Assembly (NCBI GenBank): GCA_009760855.2 | Contig: WPIO01000057.1 | Coordinates: 1,455,501 to 1,519,500 of the forward strand | Length of the DNA stretch: 64,000 nucleotides | Source of the DNA: Cristatella mucedo | Lineage: Eukaryota > Bryozoa > Phylactolaemata > Cristatellidae | Direction: 5' to 3' | In this document: piece by piece, positions 22,641 through 32,537 of the stretch | Layout of the letters: each line of letters starts with the position of its first letter | How positions within the stretch are numbered: position 1 is the first letter of the stretch | Program-made: the position numbers and the translations under genes | The notes under the pieces: generated by a model | Told to the model about the DNA's origin: nothing | Databases searched by the model: none | Seen by the model: the letters and a program-made list of their open reading frames with translations, nothing else

Positions 22641-23420
22641 CTGGCGGCCGAGACGGCCGCTAACGATGAGATAGCCAGCCCCACAGCCACTCTTTCTGTG
22701 GCTAACCGGCTAGGTGGCGTCCAAAGCGAATGCATGGAGCCGGCGCTGGCTTGTCGACGACAAGTAGAGCCACAGGATCTCAAAGGATCGAATTCGAAGG
22801 GCGAAGCTGGACATGACGGTCGGCGGAGCTGAGCTAGTCTGCTGAGGTACCTGTCGACTAGTCTTACCCTGCCTGGTACAGTGGCGGCCACCCAAGCACC
22901 TGATGCCGACAGAGAAGGGGCAGTCAATGATGAAGGATTTCCGGTGGGTGCTGACAGCCGCGAGACCAGCTAGGCTAGGTAGCTGTCGGCGGATAAAGTG
23001 TGATCACTGTTGTAAACCTCTATCGTTGCTGCCTTTGCAGGGAGCACTTAGCCGCCGAATCGACCGAGCCGACTCTGTCGCTAGCTGTTCACCTGTACAC
23101 TCTGCTGTTAGCAGGCGGCTTGATGGTGAGACTCGGTCGAAATGACCGACTGTTGGAGCAAGCAGCACAAAACCAGCCCTCTGAACGGATCTCATTTGAT
23201 AGAGGACCGAAGTTGAGTGGTGCTGCCACTCACTGAAAGAACGGCTTGCCCGTGCTAATTCTGAGAGCTTTGGTCCAACAACTCGCATGAGCACAGTGGC
23301 TGTCAAACGAACTCTGTAGACGATCAGCCCCCAAAGGGCTCAGGCTTCCCCGATCTTGATGCACCTTTGAAAACTGAACAAATCACACTCGAGTGCACTG
23401 TTTTACACTTGCAGTGCACC
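22641..23420 (+). repeat. Unclassified interspersed repeat X, copy 2
   Basis: Longer and more diverged partner of 16546-17080; the best collinear part is 23040-23390. GC-richer than its flanks. Frames at 22559-22927 (minus), 22566-22832 and 22903-23236 (plus) are open but have no known domain and probably reflect base composition. Confidence 0.45.
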
Positions 23421-23814
23421 GTCCAACCGGAGTACCTGCAGGTGGATTGCTTCGGCAGCGTTGGTCGGCTGTCAGCTCTTTGCACATTAGTGTGATCGTA
23501 TGACATGAAGTTGAATTCGCCGATCGATTCACCGTGGCCATCGGGACAAGCAATCACCTCAGCTAACTGAGTCGAATAATGCTCTTGCTAAGTCGAAGCG
23601 ATCTACTGCCAGGCGACAGCCAAAGCGACGGTCCAAAAACGCATATAGACCACCTGCCATCAATACACAAGACGACTGCTCATTACTGTATCGGACTTCT
23701 GTAGAAGTTTATTCACACGGACGCCGAAGCCGGCCAGCAAGCCACAGCCATTGCTTAGCGTCCCAGTCACAACTCTCTGGCCTCGGCAAGCCCTGACCTC
23801 GTTACACCATTGCT
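23421..23814. other. No recognisable gene
   Basis: GC-moderate sequence continuing from repeat X copy 2. It may belong to the same element, but the partner copy at 16.5-17.1 kb gives no support this far out. Confidence 0.4.
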
Positions 23815-23822
23815 GCATACTG

Positions 23823-24010
23823 CAGTGGTTCTCAACCTTTCTAGTGCCACGACACTTTAATAGTTCCTTGTGTTGTGACGACCCCCAGCCAAAAAAAAAA
23901 TATTGTTTGTGAAATGTGGCAATCCGTGTTGTCCGATAGTGTTAAACGTCCTCATTGAAAAGACCATTCGACCCTCAAATGGGTCGCGACCCACAGGTTG
24001 AGAATCACTG
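23823..24010 (-). mobile_element. SPIN-like hAT MITE, 188 bp, with perfect 8-bp target duplication
   Basis: The termini are inverted: CAGTGGTTCTCAACCTTTCT at 23823 and, from the other end on the minus strand, CAGTGATTCTCAACCTGTGG. GCATACTG flanks it exactly on both sides (23815-23822 and 24011-24018), the 8-bp duplication expected of hAT transposition. The minus-strand end continues 'GTCGCGACCCATTTGAGGG', and the other end contains 'GACGACCCCCAGCC', both characteristic of the SPIN (Space Invader) group as I know it. It has no coding capacity, so it depended on an autonomous hAT. Oriented by the end that resembles the SPIN 5' terminus. Confidence 0.92.
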
Positions 24011-24287
24011 GCATACTGGCACATACATCGGCAGCACCACCATAGAATGCACAAGGCCATAGAAACCACTGGGCCATAGATGGCTGAAGAGCAATAACAA
24101 GTTTATTAAAAAGTGGCAAACTAGGCATGACGTGTACAGCTAGGCCATAATTGCAAATGTCCCGTCATTTAAGTATCAAAGCAAAAATCTGTCCTATTCC
24201 CCTGATGTCTAGATCTGAAAAGGCTTCAAAGACCCTGAGCGGGTTGGCCAATCAACTACCTGATACTCGGTTTACATTAAGAATACA

Positions 24288-25918
24288 GTCGTCCCTTACT
24301 ACTTTGAGCTTCAACTTTCGCGGCTTTACTCTGTCGTGGTTTAGTGAAACACGTGTATATTCATTACAAAGTTGATCGAAATAGTAAAAATGATACAGCA
24401 AGTGATCGTTTGTCTGAGTCAATTATGCACTCCTGTATTACAATTAAAATGAAAATTAATATGCACATGGAAAGCGGAAGAAGACGACGAAACACCTGTT
24501 GAAGGTAAACCAGTATGCAAAGAGTTTAAATGTCTTGTATTTTTATTACACTGAGAGACGACCTGTTACAGCATCACCTGAAGACTCTCCTACTGAAGTC
24601 GGGCCTTCAGAAGAACAGAAGCCGTGCTTTTCTTCACTGTGCTGTACATCTCTTCATCTTGTAACCGCTCAGGTGGCTCGTACCCCAGTTTTCTACCGAT
24701 GAACTGTGTGATGCAGTGCTGCAGAGCGGTTAAAACACAAGCGGCCACAAATGGGCGCCGAAAGCGACAGTTTGTTGTGGGCCGGTTAGTAGTGGTTAGG
24801 GGCCGGCGCTAGCCCTTTACACGGTGCCAACCTGACCGAGGAGTTAACTGCTTGAACTCCCGAAGCTGGTGTAAAAGGAACTATCCTATGCTGGTGTCGC
24901 TAGCGATGCAATCCCGAAGGTGGGCCGCTACAGCACCCCAAGATATGCTCAGCTAACTGAGTATCCGGCAGAACACAACAGCACAGTCTAAGTGGCACTT
25001 AGCTGTTCTTGGCCGTAGGTTCGACTATCGTGCTCTCGAAGCGTTGTCTCGTATCGACTACCAAGCTGCAGCTCCGAGCTCTGCCAGTCGTCCCATCATA
25101 TTCTCTCTCCTCTAAATTCCTGACCTCGCTAAGAGCTGCTATTTCTGCTGCAGAACATTAGTCGGTGCACATCCTGACCACACAGTCTGCACCAGGCTTC
25201 ATTCCAACTTTAGCGGATGGATCAGGAGTTGGGTCTGTACTAGGTGTTCTAGTCGACCCCACGAAGGCAAAGGCTCCCATCGTGGCTCAGCTGAGAGCTG
25301 CCCAAGTGCATACTTAATCGCATCATCATTAAACGCACTATTTTCATAGCTTGTTGTTTTCGCATAACGATTGTCTGCGTGTGCAATTAAATGAACAATA
25401 ATAGCAATAAGATATTTGAAGCGTCCAGTATGCCTTGTTTTCTCCTATTTTGTCTAATATATTTGGTAATACAAGTGTATTGGTGACTACAGGGGTGTTA
25501 TTTCATGTCAGTAGGGCTCTAATAATCCATGTGACTCGTCCTTCACGTGCTTATGCATGCTGACACTGTGCATGCTGCCACTAACCACATTTGAATGCTG
25601 ACCCTGTGCATGTCACCCCTAACCATATCATTCATATTGTTTGTTTTTCAAGCATGATTTTACTTACCATTCAATTGGATTTCCCGTTACAGCAAATATA
25701 AAGCGCCTTGAACGAGATTAAGTCCTCTGAGGACGCTTTATCAAGTGCATTATTACTATTATTAATATTAAAACCCTATTTAGAGGGTCATAAACAGGTT
25801 TTCTATGCTCTAACTATGAAAGTATTAGATTTATAAATAAAGAATCCTACTTAGCGGAAATTCACCTTTCGCGGTAGAGTCTGGAACGGATTGACCACGA
25901 TAAGCGAGGGTAAATCTT
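24288..25918 (+). mobile_element. Pogo/Tigger-like DNA transposon remnant (paired ends, degraded)
   Basis: Left end: 'acagtcgtcccttactactt' at 24290 with 'caactttcgcggctttactc' and 'gtcgtggttt'. Right end: 25770-25918, 'gagggtcataaacaggtttt', 'ttcacctttcgcggtagagt' and 'ttgaccacgataagcgaggg'. Such 'cgcgg' ladders and a CCCTCGCT-type terminus are typical of pogo/Tigger-like elements in animal genomes. The interior (24380-25490) has no recognisable transposase and includes a GC-richer block, so pairing the ends as one element is an inference. LINE A10 is inserted at 25525-25768. Confidence 0.42.
25525..25768 (+). mobile_element. LINE A copy 10, 3' UTR only, with an empty-site comparison
   Basis: Complete LINE A 3' UTR ('gtgactcgtccttcacgtgc' to the hairpin and 'attattactattattaat'). 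Its borders are set by the paralogous segment at 26127-26255, which reads straight across the site ('gggctctaataatgttaaaacc'). The duplicated target is about 'taataat'/'taatatt'. Confidence 0.9.
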
Positions 25919-26126
25919 ATTGGCGTTTTCCCTATACATAACATATGATGACAAGACAATTGCAGCCCCACAAAAGGCTTAATCGCAGATTGGATCGGAA
26001 GAATTCTTGACGGTTTTTGTCGTATACAAATGCCTGCGTCAAAATATTTACGAAACTTCACCAGCTACCGTTGGAAAGTAAAATTGTAACCGTAGCTGCA
26101 AAATGCGGTAGTTTGACTTGTAGTTT

Positions 26127-26255
26127 GGTGACTAAAGGGGTATTATTTTATGTCAGTAGGGCTCTAATAATGTTAAAACCGTACTTAGAGGGTCATAAAC
26201 AGGTCTTCTATGCTCTAACTACGAAACTATTAGATTTAGATTTATAAACAAAGAA
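26127..26255 (+). repeat. Second copy of the pogo-like right-end segment (empty site)
   Basis: 'tggtgactaaaggggtatta', 'atgtcagtagggctctaata' and 'gagggtcataaacaggtctt' match 25482-25524 plus 25769-25850 with few differences, without the LINE A10 insertion. The terminal 'cgcgg' part is missing. Shared sequence upstream of 26127 is not apparent. Confidence 0.8.
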
Positions 26256-26516
26256 AAGAAAATACATTTGGTGCTACGGCTTAGCATTTGATCCCAAATA
26301 AAATTAGCAGAAAGCAAAGTTATTCTCCTAGAATGCTACCATATCAAATTTGGTATTATTAAACATGGAGAATTCATTGGAGTTGCTTAGATGACTAGGT
26401 ATCTTGGAGCTTGCAGCTTAAGTTACACTTTCTTACTGCACGACTTGAACAAATGCTCATTGTAACAAATCACCAACTATTTACACTTGAGCTTCAAGAC
26501 CGCCTACACAAGGATC

Positions 26517-27375
26517 ATTATAATAATAATAATAATTCACTTGATAAAGCGCCCTCAGAGAACTTAATCTCTCTCTTGGTGCTTTACATTTGCTGCAAAG
26601 TGAAATTCAATGGAATGGTAAGTAAAATCATGCTTAAAAACAAACAAAATGAATAATATGGTTAGGGGTGACATGCACAGGGTCAGCATGCAAATGTGGT
26701 TAGTGGCAGGATGCACAGTGTCAGCACGCATAAGCGCACGAAGGAATAATCACAGGGACCCGCTAAATGCTGTCATAAATAGGTGTGTTTTTAGGTTCCT
26801 TTTAAATGTGGTCAGGTCGGGGGATGTTCGGACGCAGGTCGGGAGGGAGTTCCAGGCTGTGGGAGCATACGAACTAAATGCACGGTCTCCAAAGGATTTA
26901 AGGTTTGTACGAGGTATTTCTAGACTGTTGGATTCCGAAAAGCGGGTGGTACGATGCTTGGCATGATGGGGTAGTATATCTGACAGATAGGCTGGAGCCA
27001 TAGAATGAAGGGACCTAAAAGTGAGCGACAAAACCTTGAAGTCAATCCGTTGCTTGACTGGTAGCCAGTGTAGGTCGGTGAGAAGTGGAGTAATGTGGCA
27101 ACTGCGACGCTCACGACAGACAAGTCTAGCTGCAGAGTTTTGCACCAGGTGCAATCGCCTTATCGCACATGCTGGTAGGCCAGTAAGCAGTGAGTTGCAG
27201 AAGGCGAGACGGGATGTCACGAATGCATGGACCAACTTAGATGTGGTATCTTTGTCTAAACAAGCCCGAATTTTAGCTATGTTATGAAGCTGAAAATACG
27301 TGGATTTGACTGGGGAGCTGATATGGTCGTCTTACAAAAGGTCGCTTTGAAATATGACACCTAGATTTCGATCAT
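26517..27375 (-). mobile_element. LINE A copy 11, C-terminal ORF2 open, complete 3' end
   Basis: (AAT)n at 26517-26536, the inverted hairpin, and the full 3' UTR up to 26749. An uninterrupted minus-strand frame at 26750-27235 (161 codons) then runs from 'MVHAFVTSRLAFCNSLL' to 'HLFMTAFSGSL'. Homology continues to 'gacacctagatttcga' at about 27375, where the copy is 5'-truncated in the thumb. Low decay suggests a relatively recent insertion. Confidence 0.93.
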
Positions 27376-27674
27376 TCCCGATCAGATGATGTATTCTTGT
27401 AATTGGTTAAGATGCGAAGTAGACTACTAAAATCTGCTATCTATTCCTAGTATTCTGGCTTCATTTAGCTGAAATCAGTCTTATATTGTAGGGGCTCACG
27501 TGAAGATGATGGCGTGACGAAGGACAAAGCCACCACAGCAAATTGTGGTGGTAACGACGACGGCTGTATTGTATCATACGCAGGCAATACAAGCGTATGA
27601 GCATCCATACGGATGTAGAAGTCTTCGTGGAAGCAGCTCCGGAGTAGACAGAGGGAAGAAAAGAAAAAGAGGAG

Positions 27675-27676
27675 AA

Positions 27677-27726
<50 letters not shown>
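27675..27726 (+). repeat. (GA)n microsatellite
   Basis: About 48 bp of uninterrupted GA dinucleotides on the plus strand ending in 'gggagg'. The opposite strand reads (TC)n, giving a low-complexity Ser/Leu frame. Confidence 0.97.
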
Positions 27727-27729
<3 letters not shown>

Positions 27730-27946
27730 CCTATAGGCTGACGCACAGGCAGAAAGTTCCTTTGCTGCAGGACTAGCCGGTCAGGCAACCACAGCTGACC
27801 CGTTGCAGTTACATCCAGCTTAGCCAGCTGATACTGTCCAACTGCTGCACCTAATGAGGTGGTACCTGGCCCTCTCGTTGGCCGGGCGGAGTGGTCTGAG
27901 TCCGGCTGGGGCGGAACGACATTATCATAATGTACTTGATGTGCTT

Positions 27947-27978
27947 GACATTGCGGGCGTGGTCACGCCCGCAATGTC
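27947..27978. repeat. Perfect 15-bp inverted repeat with 2-nt spacer
   Basis: GACATTGCGGGCGTG (27947-27961), GT, then its exact reverse complement CACGCCCGCAATGTC (27964-27978). There is no T-run after it and no gene beside it, so a bacterial-type terminator reading is not supported. Confidence 0.95.
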
Positions 27979-28589
27979 GCCAGAGTTAAAGTGGAGAAAA
28001 ATATGACGGCGACCGCGTACGGCAGGTTTGGTCAGACGAAACCGGTTACTAAGCAGGCTAATCTTCGACAGACCTGCACACGCAGCCGAGACCGATGCTG
28101 GGTGATAAGGTCAAGTACCCACACTCATGCTGATCGTAACACAACACAATTTTATCGGCCGATGAGTCGCTTCACTTGAAAAATTGAGCTCATCTTCAAC
28201 ACTGCGAAAAGGCCTGACTAATCAAGTTATGGTAGTCGTTGACACCAGGGGCATAATCTATCATCGCTCTCTCAAACCTACAACTGTGTCTCTCTCATTA
28301 TTTGACTGAGAAGTTAATCGTTGCCGTCCACTGGAAGGCAAGCTCCTTTCGAAAAGCAGGCTTAAAAAGTAGTTTCTTTTAGTTCAGAGAAATTATCTTA
28401 CATCGAGCCTCACTAGGGATATCTACTCTTCGGGTAAGAATGCAAGACGATTGCTCATTTATTGCTATTTTTCTTTTGAAGTGTCTTTTTCAGCAAGAGA
28501 GATGGAATGCGAGGGTTTGATGATCTCGAGCTAACTACATGTGTCCCTGCACTTCTTTCTTAACTTGTCATCAAAAGTAGACTCGTCTC

Positions 28590-28880
28590 CGTTAATTAAA
28601 TCCGCTCAATGTCCGCATTCAAGCTTGCCATTGACGACTACTTCAAGAAGGTCGTCTCTCAGTGTAATAAAAATACAAAACATTTAGACCCCGTGCCTAC
28701 TGGTTTACCTTTCGCGACGCTCAAATTTCTGGTACCTTGCAAAACTAACGACACAAATATACGCGTAGGCCCCTCTATTAGGCCTTCATCTTTCAAAAAA
28801 AGCTGCTTCCGAGAAAAGGAAAAAGAAACACTGAACCTAGACGTACTTAATAAGTTTCAGCCTCAATATTGAATGAAATT
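28590..28880 (+). pseudogene. Old LINE ORF2 fragment (linker before RT)
   Basis: The plus frame 28609-28872 contains 'SQCNKNTKHLDPVPT' ... 'LKFLVPC' ... 'SFKKSCFREKEKETLNLDVL'. It aligns by order and spacing with the LINE A linker 'SQSKKTTSPLDPIPTVL ... LLLPC ... FKKAVVRPLLKK.TL..E.L'. Divergence is far greater than among the other copies. A weak LINE/SINE2-style tail ('aaagattctgttttatgagg') follows at about 29060. Could be a third LINE family. Confidence 0.5.
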
Positions 28881-30469
28881 AAATAATCAGGAATGGTAAA
28901 ATATTCAAAATTCAGAATGAATATAGTCAGATGAGCTCAAGTCGACCATTGGAACTTCACATAGCTAGGTATTTCTACTCATGGCTGAGATATTGAAACT
29001 CCAAGGAGACTTCATTGCCACGATTATGCTTTTTTAAAGCCTACGTAAACTAAATTTAAAAAGATTCTGTTTTATGAGGGTGCTATACAAAAATATTGTT
29101 CATTTTCTAATGATTATGTTATTATAACGACCTAAGCAGGTCATTTCATTTTAATTTCTTTAGAATGCTGGGGGTCGTCTTACTAAAATCATTCATCCCG
29201 GATGCGTTTGAAATCCTCCATAGTTCGACAAACATTTAAAAAAGACTGGGTTAGATTCTGCGGTTACTGCAACCGTCATATCGTCTCTATTCTTTGTATT
29301 TATCCCAGATTCTGGAAGTGATTAACGTTGTTGTGGAATGCTTTTTCCATACTCGTCAATCATGAAAGTTGTAGCTGAGTTTCTGAAGGCACCAGTCGAC
29401 TAAAACTGTAGCTTTTTCAAGGGCCTAGGAAAATCTGAGCATTAGCAGTGTTAAAAAATATCTGCTGCTGTTCTTTTAAACTTAACAGCATACTTTTTTC
29501 TGTTAATCGCAGTCTTTTTTAAACAATTAGAAAAAATTTCATTCTTGTAGATGAACCACTAGTGCGGACGGAATATGCAGTCTCGTGACCTGTTGCAGTC
29601 AAGATGAGTTGTGCTCCAGGCTTCTTGCAGTACTAGTTGTGCTGTAATGTCAGTGCTTGCTGCGGGGCCTCTAACGGTAGGTAGTCTTGACAAGGACACC
29701 CCTATCGTATTCATTGGTACTCTTAACCTAAGGCATAGGCGTTCTACATTGCTGCCGAGTCTCGCGCTACAACCCGTATACATGAGTGCATTAGCATCAA
29801 CGTACAACCGTGATTCCAAAGCACAAGGCTACTCCAGAATTTGGTGCATGTCAGTAGCGTGTTGACTAGCACCCCTGTGAGTGTCTTCTTGCTGCCGAAT
29901 TGGGTGCGGAATCGGTAGTCGCTAAACTCTTTCGTAAAACTACTCCTCTATTCCTTGAGGATTGTAAATTCGTCTCATTTTAGTAGTCAAAGACATTTCC
30001 ATCATTAGCAGTCCTGATCGCGAAGCTTTGAAGTCCACTGCAGTCCCATGTCCTTTTATTTGATTCTCTAGTAATTACCGCTTATTTCAGTAAAAAAATT
30101 TGACTTATTGCTCCGCCATATTGCTTAACGGCTTTGATCTTTCCGTGCTCTACCGTGTACGCTAGAACCAGAGCCCAGCTAGGAGGAGGTGCTATCACTT
30201 CCAAGATTTATGCGCCAGTAGTGGCAGCGAACTTTGGCGGAGTTATTGTGTCGCGAAATTTAGCTTCCTCGGTAGGGTAACGAGAATATGCTACGGTTTT
30301 GCAATTGTGCTGGAAGCGGGCAAAGAAATAGCAATGTTCATTAATGGCAGCCGGCGCCGGTCTATAGCACTGATATTGCGAAAATTGCCAAGAAAAAGAA
30401 GACTTATCGATTAACGCTTTACCAAATGGTTAAGTTCGCTCGAGCCATCTGTCTAAAGTTCTTATACAC
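28881..30469. other. No recognisable gene
   Basis: Unique-looking DNA. Complementary frames at 29559-29819 (minus) and 29611-29865 (plus) overlap each other and have no recognised domain. Confidence 0.55.
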
Positions 30470-30544
30470 GGGTCATTACATGTTGCACCCACGCTATTGG
30501 CCTTTGAAGGTATTCCCGCATCAAAGTTTAACTTGGCTTTTATA
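30470..30544 (-). repeat. 74-bp repeat R74, copy 2
   Basis: Reverse complement of 20647-20720 with three mismatches. The flanks are unrelated to those of copy 1 and contain no LINE sequence, so the shared unit is exactly this segment. Confidence 0.85.
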
Positions 30545-31236
30545 ATGAATACTTTGCAAAAAAATTATACAACTCGTGTAATTATTATTTTTTCTATATA
30601 AAAAAGAATACTAAAATGTGAGAAACCCTCGCGCGTAAGTGCGTTAACCTTAAGTTGCTTAGATTATGAAAATTCTAGGTAAACGTTAGTAGAGCACTAT
30701 AATGGAAATACGGCGTCAATTTACAGCAACTAATTTTATGACCCATGCGACGTAGCAGGGATCGACCGTTCGCCGTAACTCAATTGCACTGATTATTCCA
30801 AGAATTTTAGGCCCATGAAGCTCCGGGCGCAGTGCTTGCAGCTAAGAATTCTATTTATGTACTTGTATGCGATATTGTCGGTTCTAACAGTCAAAGTTTG
30901 ATAAATAAGCTTCAAAATGAGTTCAAGTTCGCCTCTAGAAGCAGAAATAAAAGTGTACTGAGCGATGCCTGCTTGTGATTAAGTAGGTTTGAAGCTGATG
31001 GAAATGCTAACCGTTTATTCAGCCGGTATGCTGCTCAATGTCTGTCGTACTGACTTCGGTTAGGCTTGAGCGCCATCTGATGTGCTCCGATCGTCGGTTG
31101 CAGGCTTAGTAAAGGAACCATAAGCTATAGTTTCACCTACTAGCTTTCTCTCAACGCGGTTTAGCTGCTTAGATTATTTAGCAGTGTTTCATATTTGCTA
31201 TATAAAAATATTAGTAATATTAATTAAAATAAATTA
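30545..31236. other. No recognisable gene
   Basis: AT-rich unique sequence without long frames; ends in a (TA)n run at about 31239-31259. Confidence 0.55.
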
Positions 31237-31254
31237 TAGATATATATATATATA

Positions 31255-32185
31255 TATATCGCTCATAAGATAACCGAATCTCTTTCTAGGTAATTTATGT
31301 TTGCTGTAAAGAAAGCTTTATAGAATGATTGGTGGTAAGATGCACAAGTTCAGAAATCATGACCCGGTTGTGGTGATGTGGACGTTGTCGAAGACATGTA
31401 AAACATGGCTAGTATCACCTAAATGCTGTGATAACAAGATTCGCTGTTACCTTCTTTTAAATTTCGTTGAGTTAAAGCTGTCGTGAAGTCAGTAGGTAGT
31501 GAGTTCTACGAAATAGAAGAATACGAACTAATGCCACGGTCTCAAAAGATTTTATGGTTCATAAGACAAGCAAATATACGATTAGATAACAGCAGCTAGT
31601 GATACAAAATTTAACCTGGTGAGGGAGTAGTTCTGATAGTTATAAGGAAAACTAAGAGTGACTTAAACTGCGATAGATTTGCGGAAACTTGAAGTCGATA
31701 TGCTGGTCGATTGGAAGCCAGTGTAGGCCGGCAGGACGTGGTGCAATGTGACAATAACGCTCAAGACAGGATGCCTTGCCACACAGATTTGCAACAACAG
31801 TTAGCACCTAATTGCACTCGCCGGTACACCGTCAAGAAGTGAGTGGCTAAAGTCTAGACAGGTGACACGAATGTACGGAGCAATTCGCTCGAGGTAGGCT
31901 AATTTTAGCCAGTCCGCCTTTAGCAGAGTTATGACCATGAAATTAGGCATACTCGAACGAGGAGCTTACTTGGTAAACTAGTGAGAGGTAACTTTGGAAT
32001 TGGACACTTAGTCGAGTTGAGTCGTTGACATTAACTAGATTTTTACCTGACCCGCAGTCGATCATGTCCTGTAGTGTTGTGTTGAAGAATTTTATTGATG
32101 ATGACATGGGCTTGAGAAGTAGGAATGAAGAGGATTTATTCATTACGACTTCGCCAAAGACAAAGTTCTTGAGATTCTGCAATTA
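31255..32185 (-). mobile_element. Diverged LINE (A/B-related), 3' part
   Basis: Minus-strand order of landmarks follows LINE A: a hairpin-like 'ataaccgaatctctttctag', 'cacctaaatgctgtgataac', 'gtgagttctacgaaatagaa', 'cacggtctcaaaagatttta', 'ttggaagccagtgtaggccg', 'gcaatgtgacaataacgctc'. It ends in thumb-like protein sequence (frame 31943-32182 with 'STRLSVQFQSYLSLVYQ'). Many indels and substitutions. Probably an older sister lineage; it begins next to a (TA)n run. Confidence 0.65.
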
Positions 32186-32351
32186 ATGGATAGTTTGAAT
32201 GCCGAGAAGGACATTCTCAGTAGATTGAAGAGGATTCACATGCGATTGCATGAGCATAGTATGGTAATATTATGAGACTATAGTGAAACCAGCCTGCCGG
32301 ATGCAGTGATGTGCTGTGCATGCATACGCAAGACAGAGTTTATTTCCTTTA

Positions 32352-32537
32352 AATAATAATAACAATACATTTGATAAAGCTAGCTCAGCGAGTTCAATCT
32401 CTTCCTAGGCACTTTACATTTGCTGCACAGGAAGCACGATCGAATGGTTAGTAGTACACACTCAAAAAACAACAGCAATAACATGGATAGGAGTGACGTG
32501 CACGGGTCGGCATGCAAGTGTAGTTAGTGGTAGCATG
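32352..32537 (-). mobile_element. LINE A copy 12, 3' piece (left part of a split element)
   Basis: (AAT)n tail, inverted hairpin and 3' UTR up to 'agttagtggtagcatg' at 32537, where LINE B4 tail sequence begins. The next LINE A bases ('atgcacaatatcagcaccca') appear at 37272, so this copy is split by about 4.7 kb. Confidence 0.85.

Noticed and set aside
22559-23306. Overlapping 80-122-codon frames as genes
   Set aside because: All lie in repeat X copy 2 and occur on both strands; none is conserved in the copy at 16546-17080.
27947-27978. Intrinsic (rho-independent) terminator
   Set aside because: No T-run follows and the window is eukaryotic in character; kept only as a palindrome.
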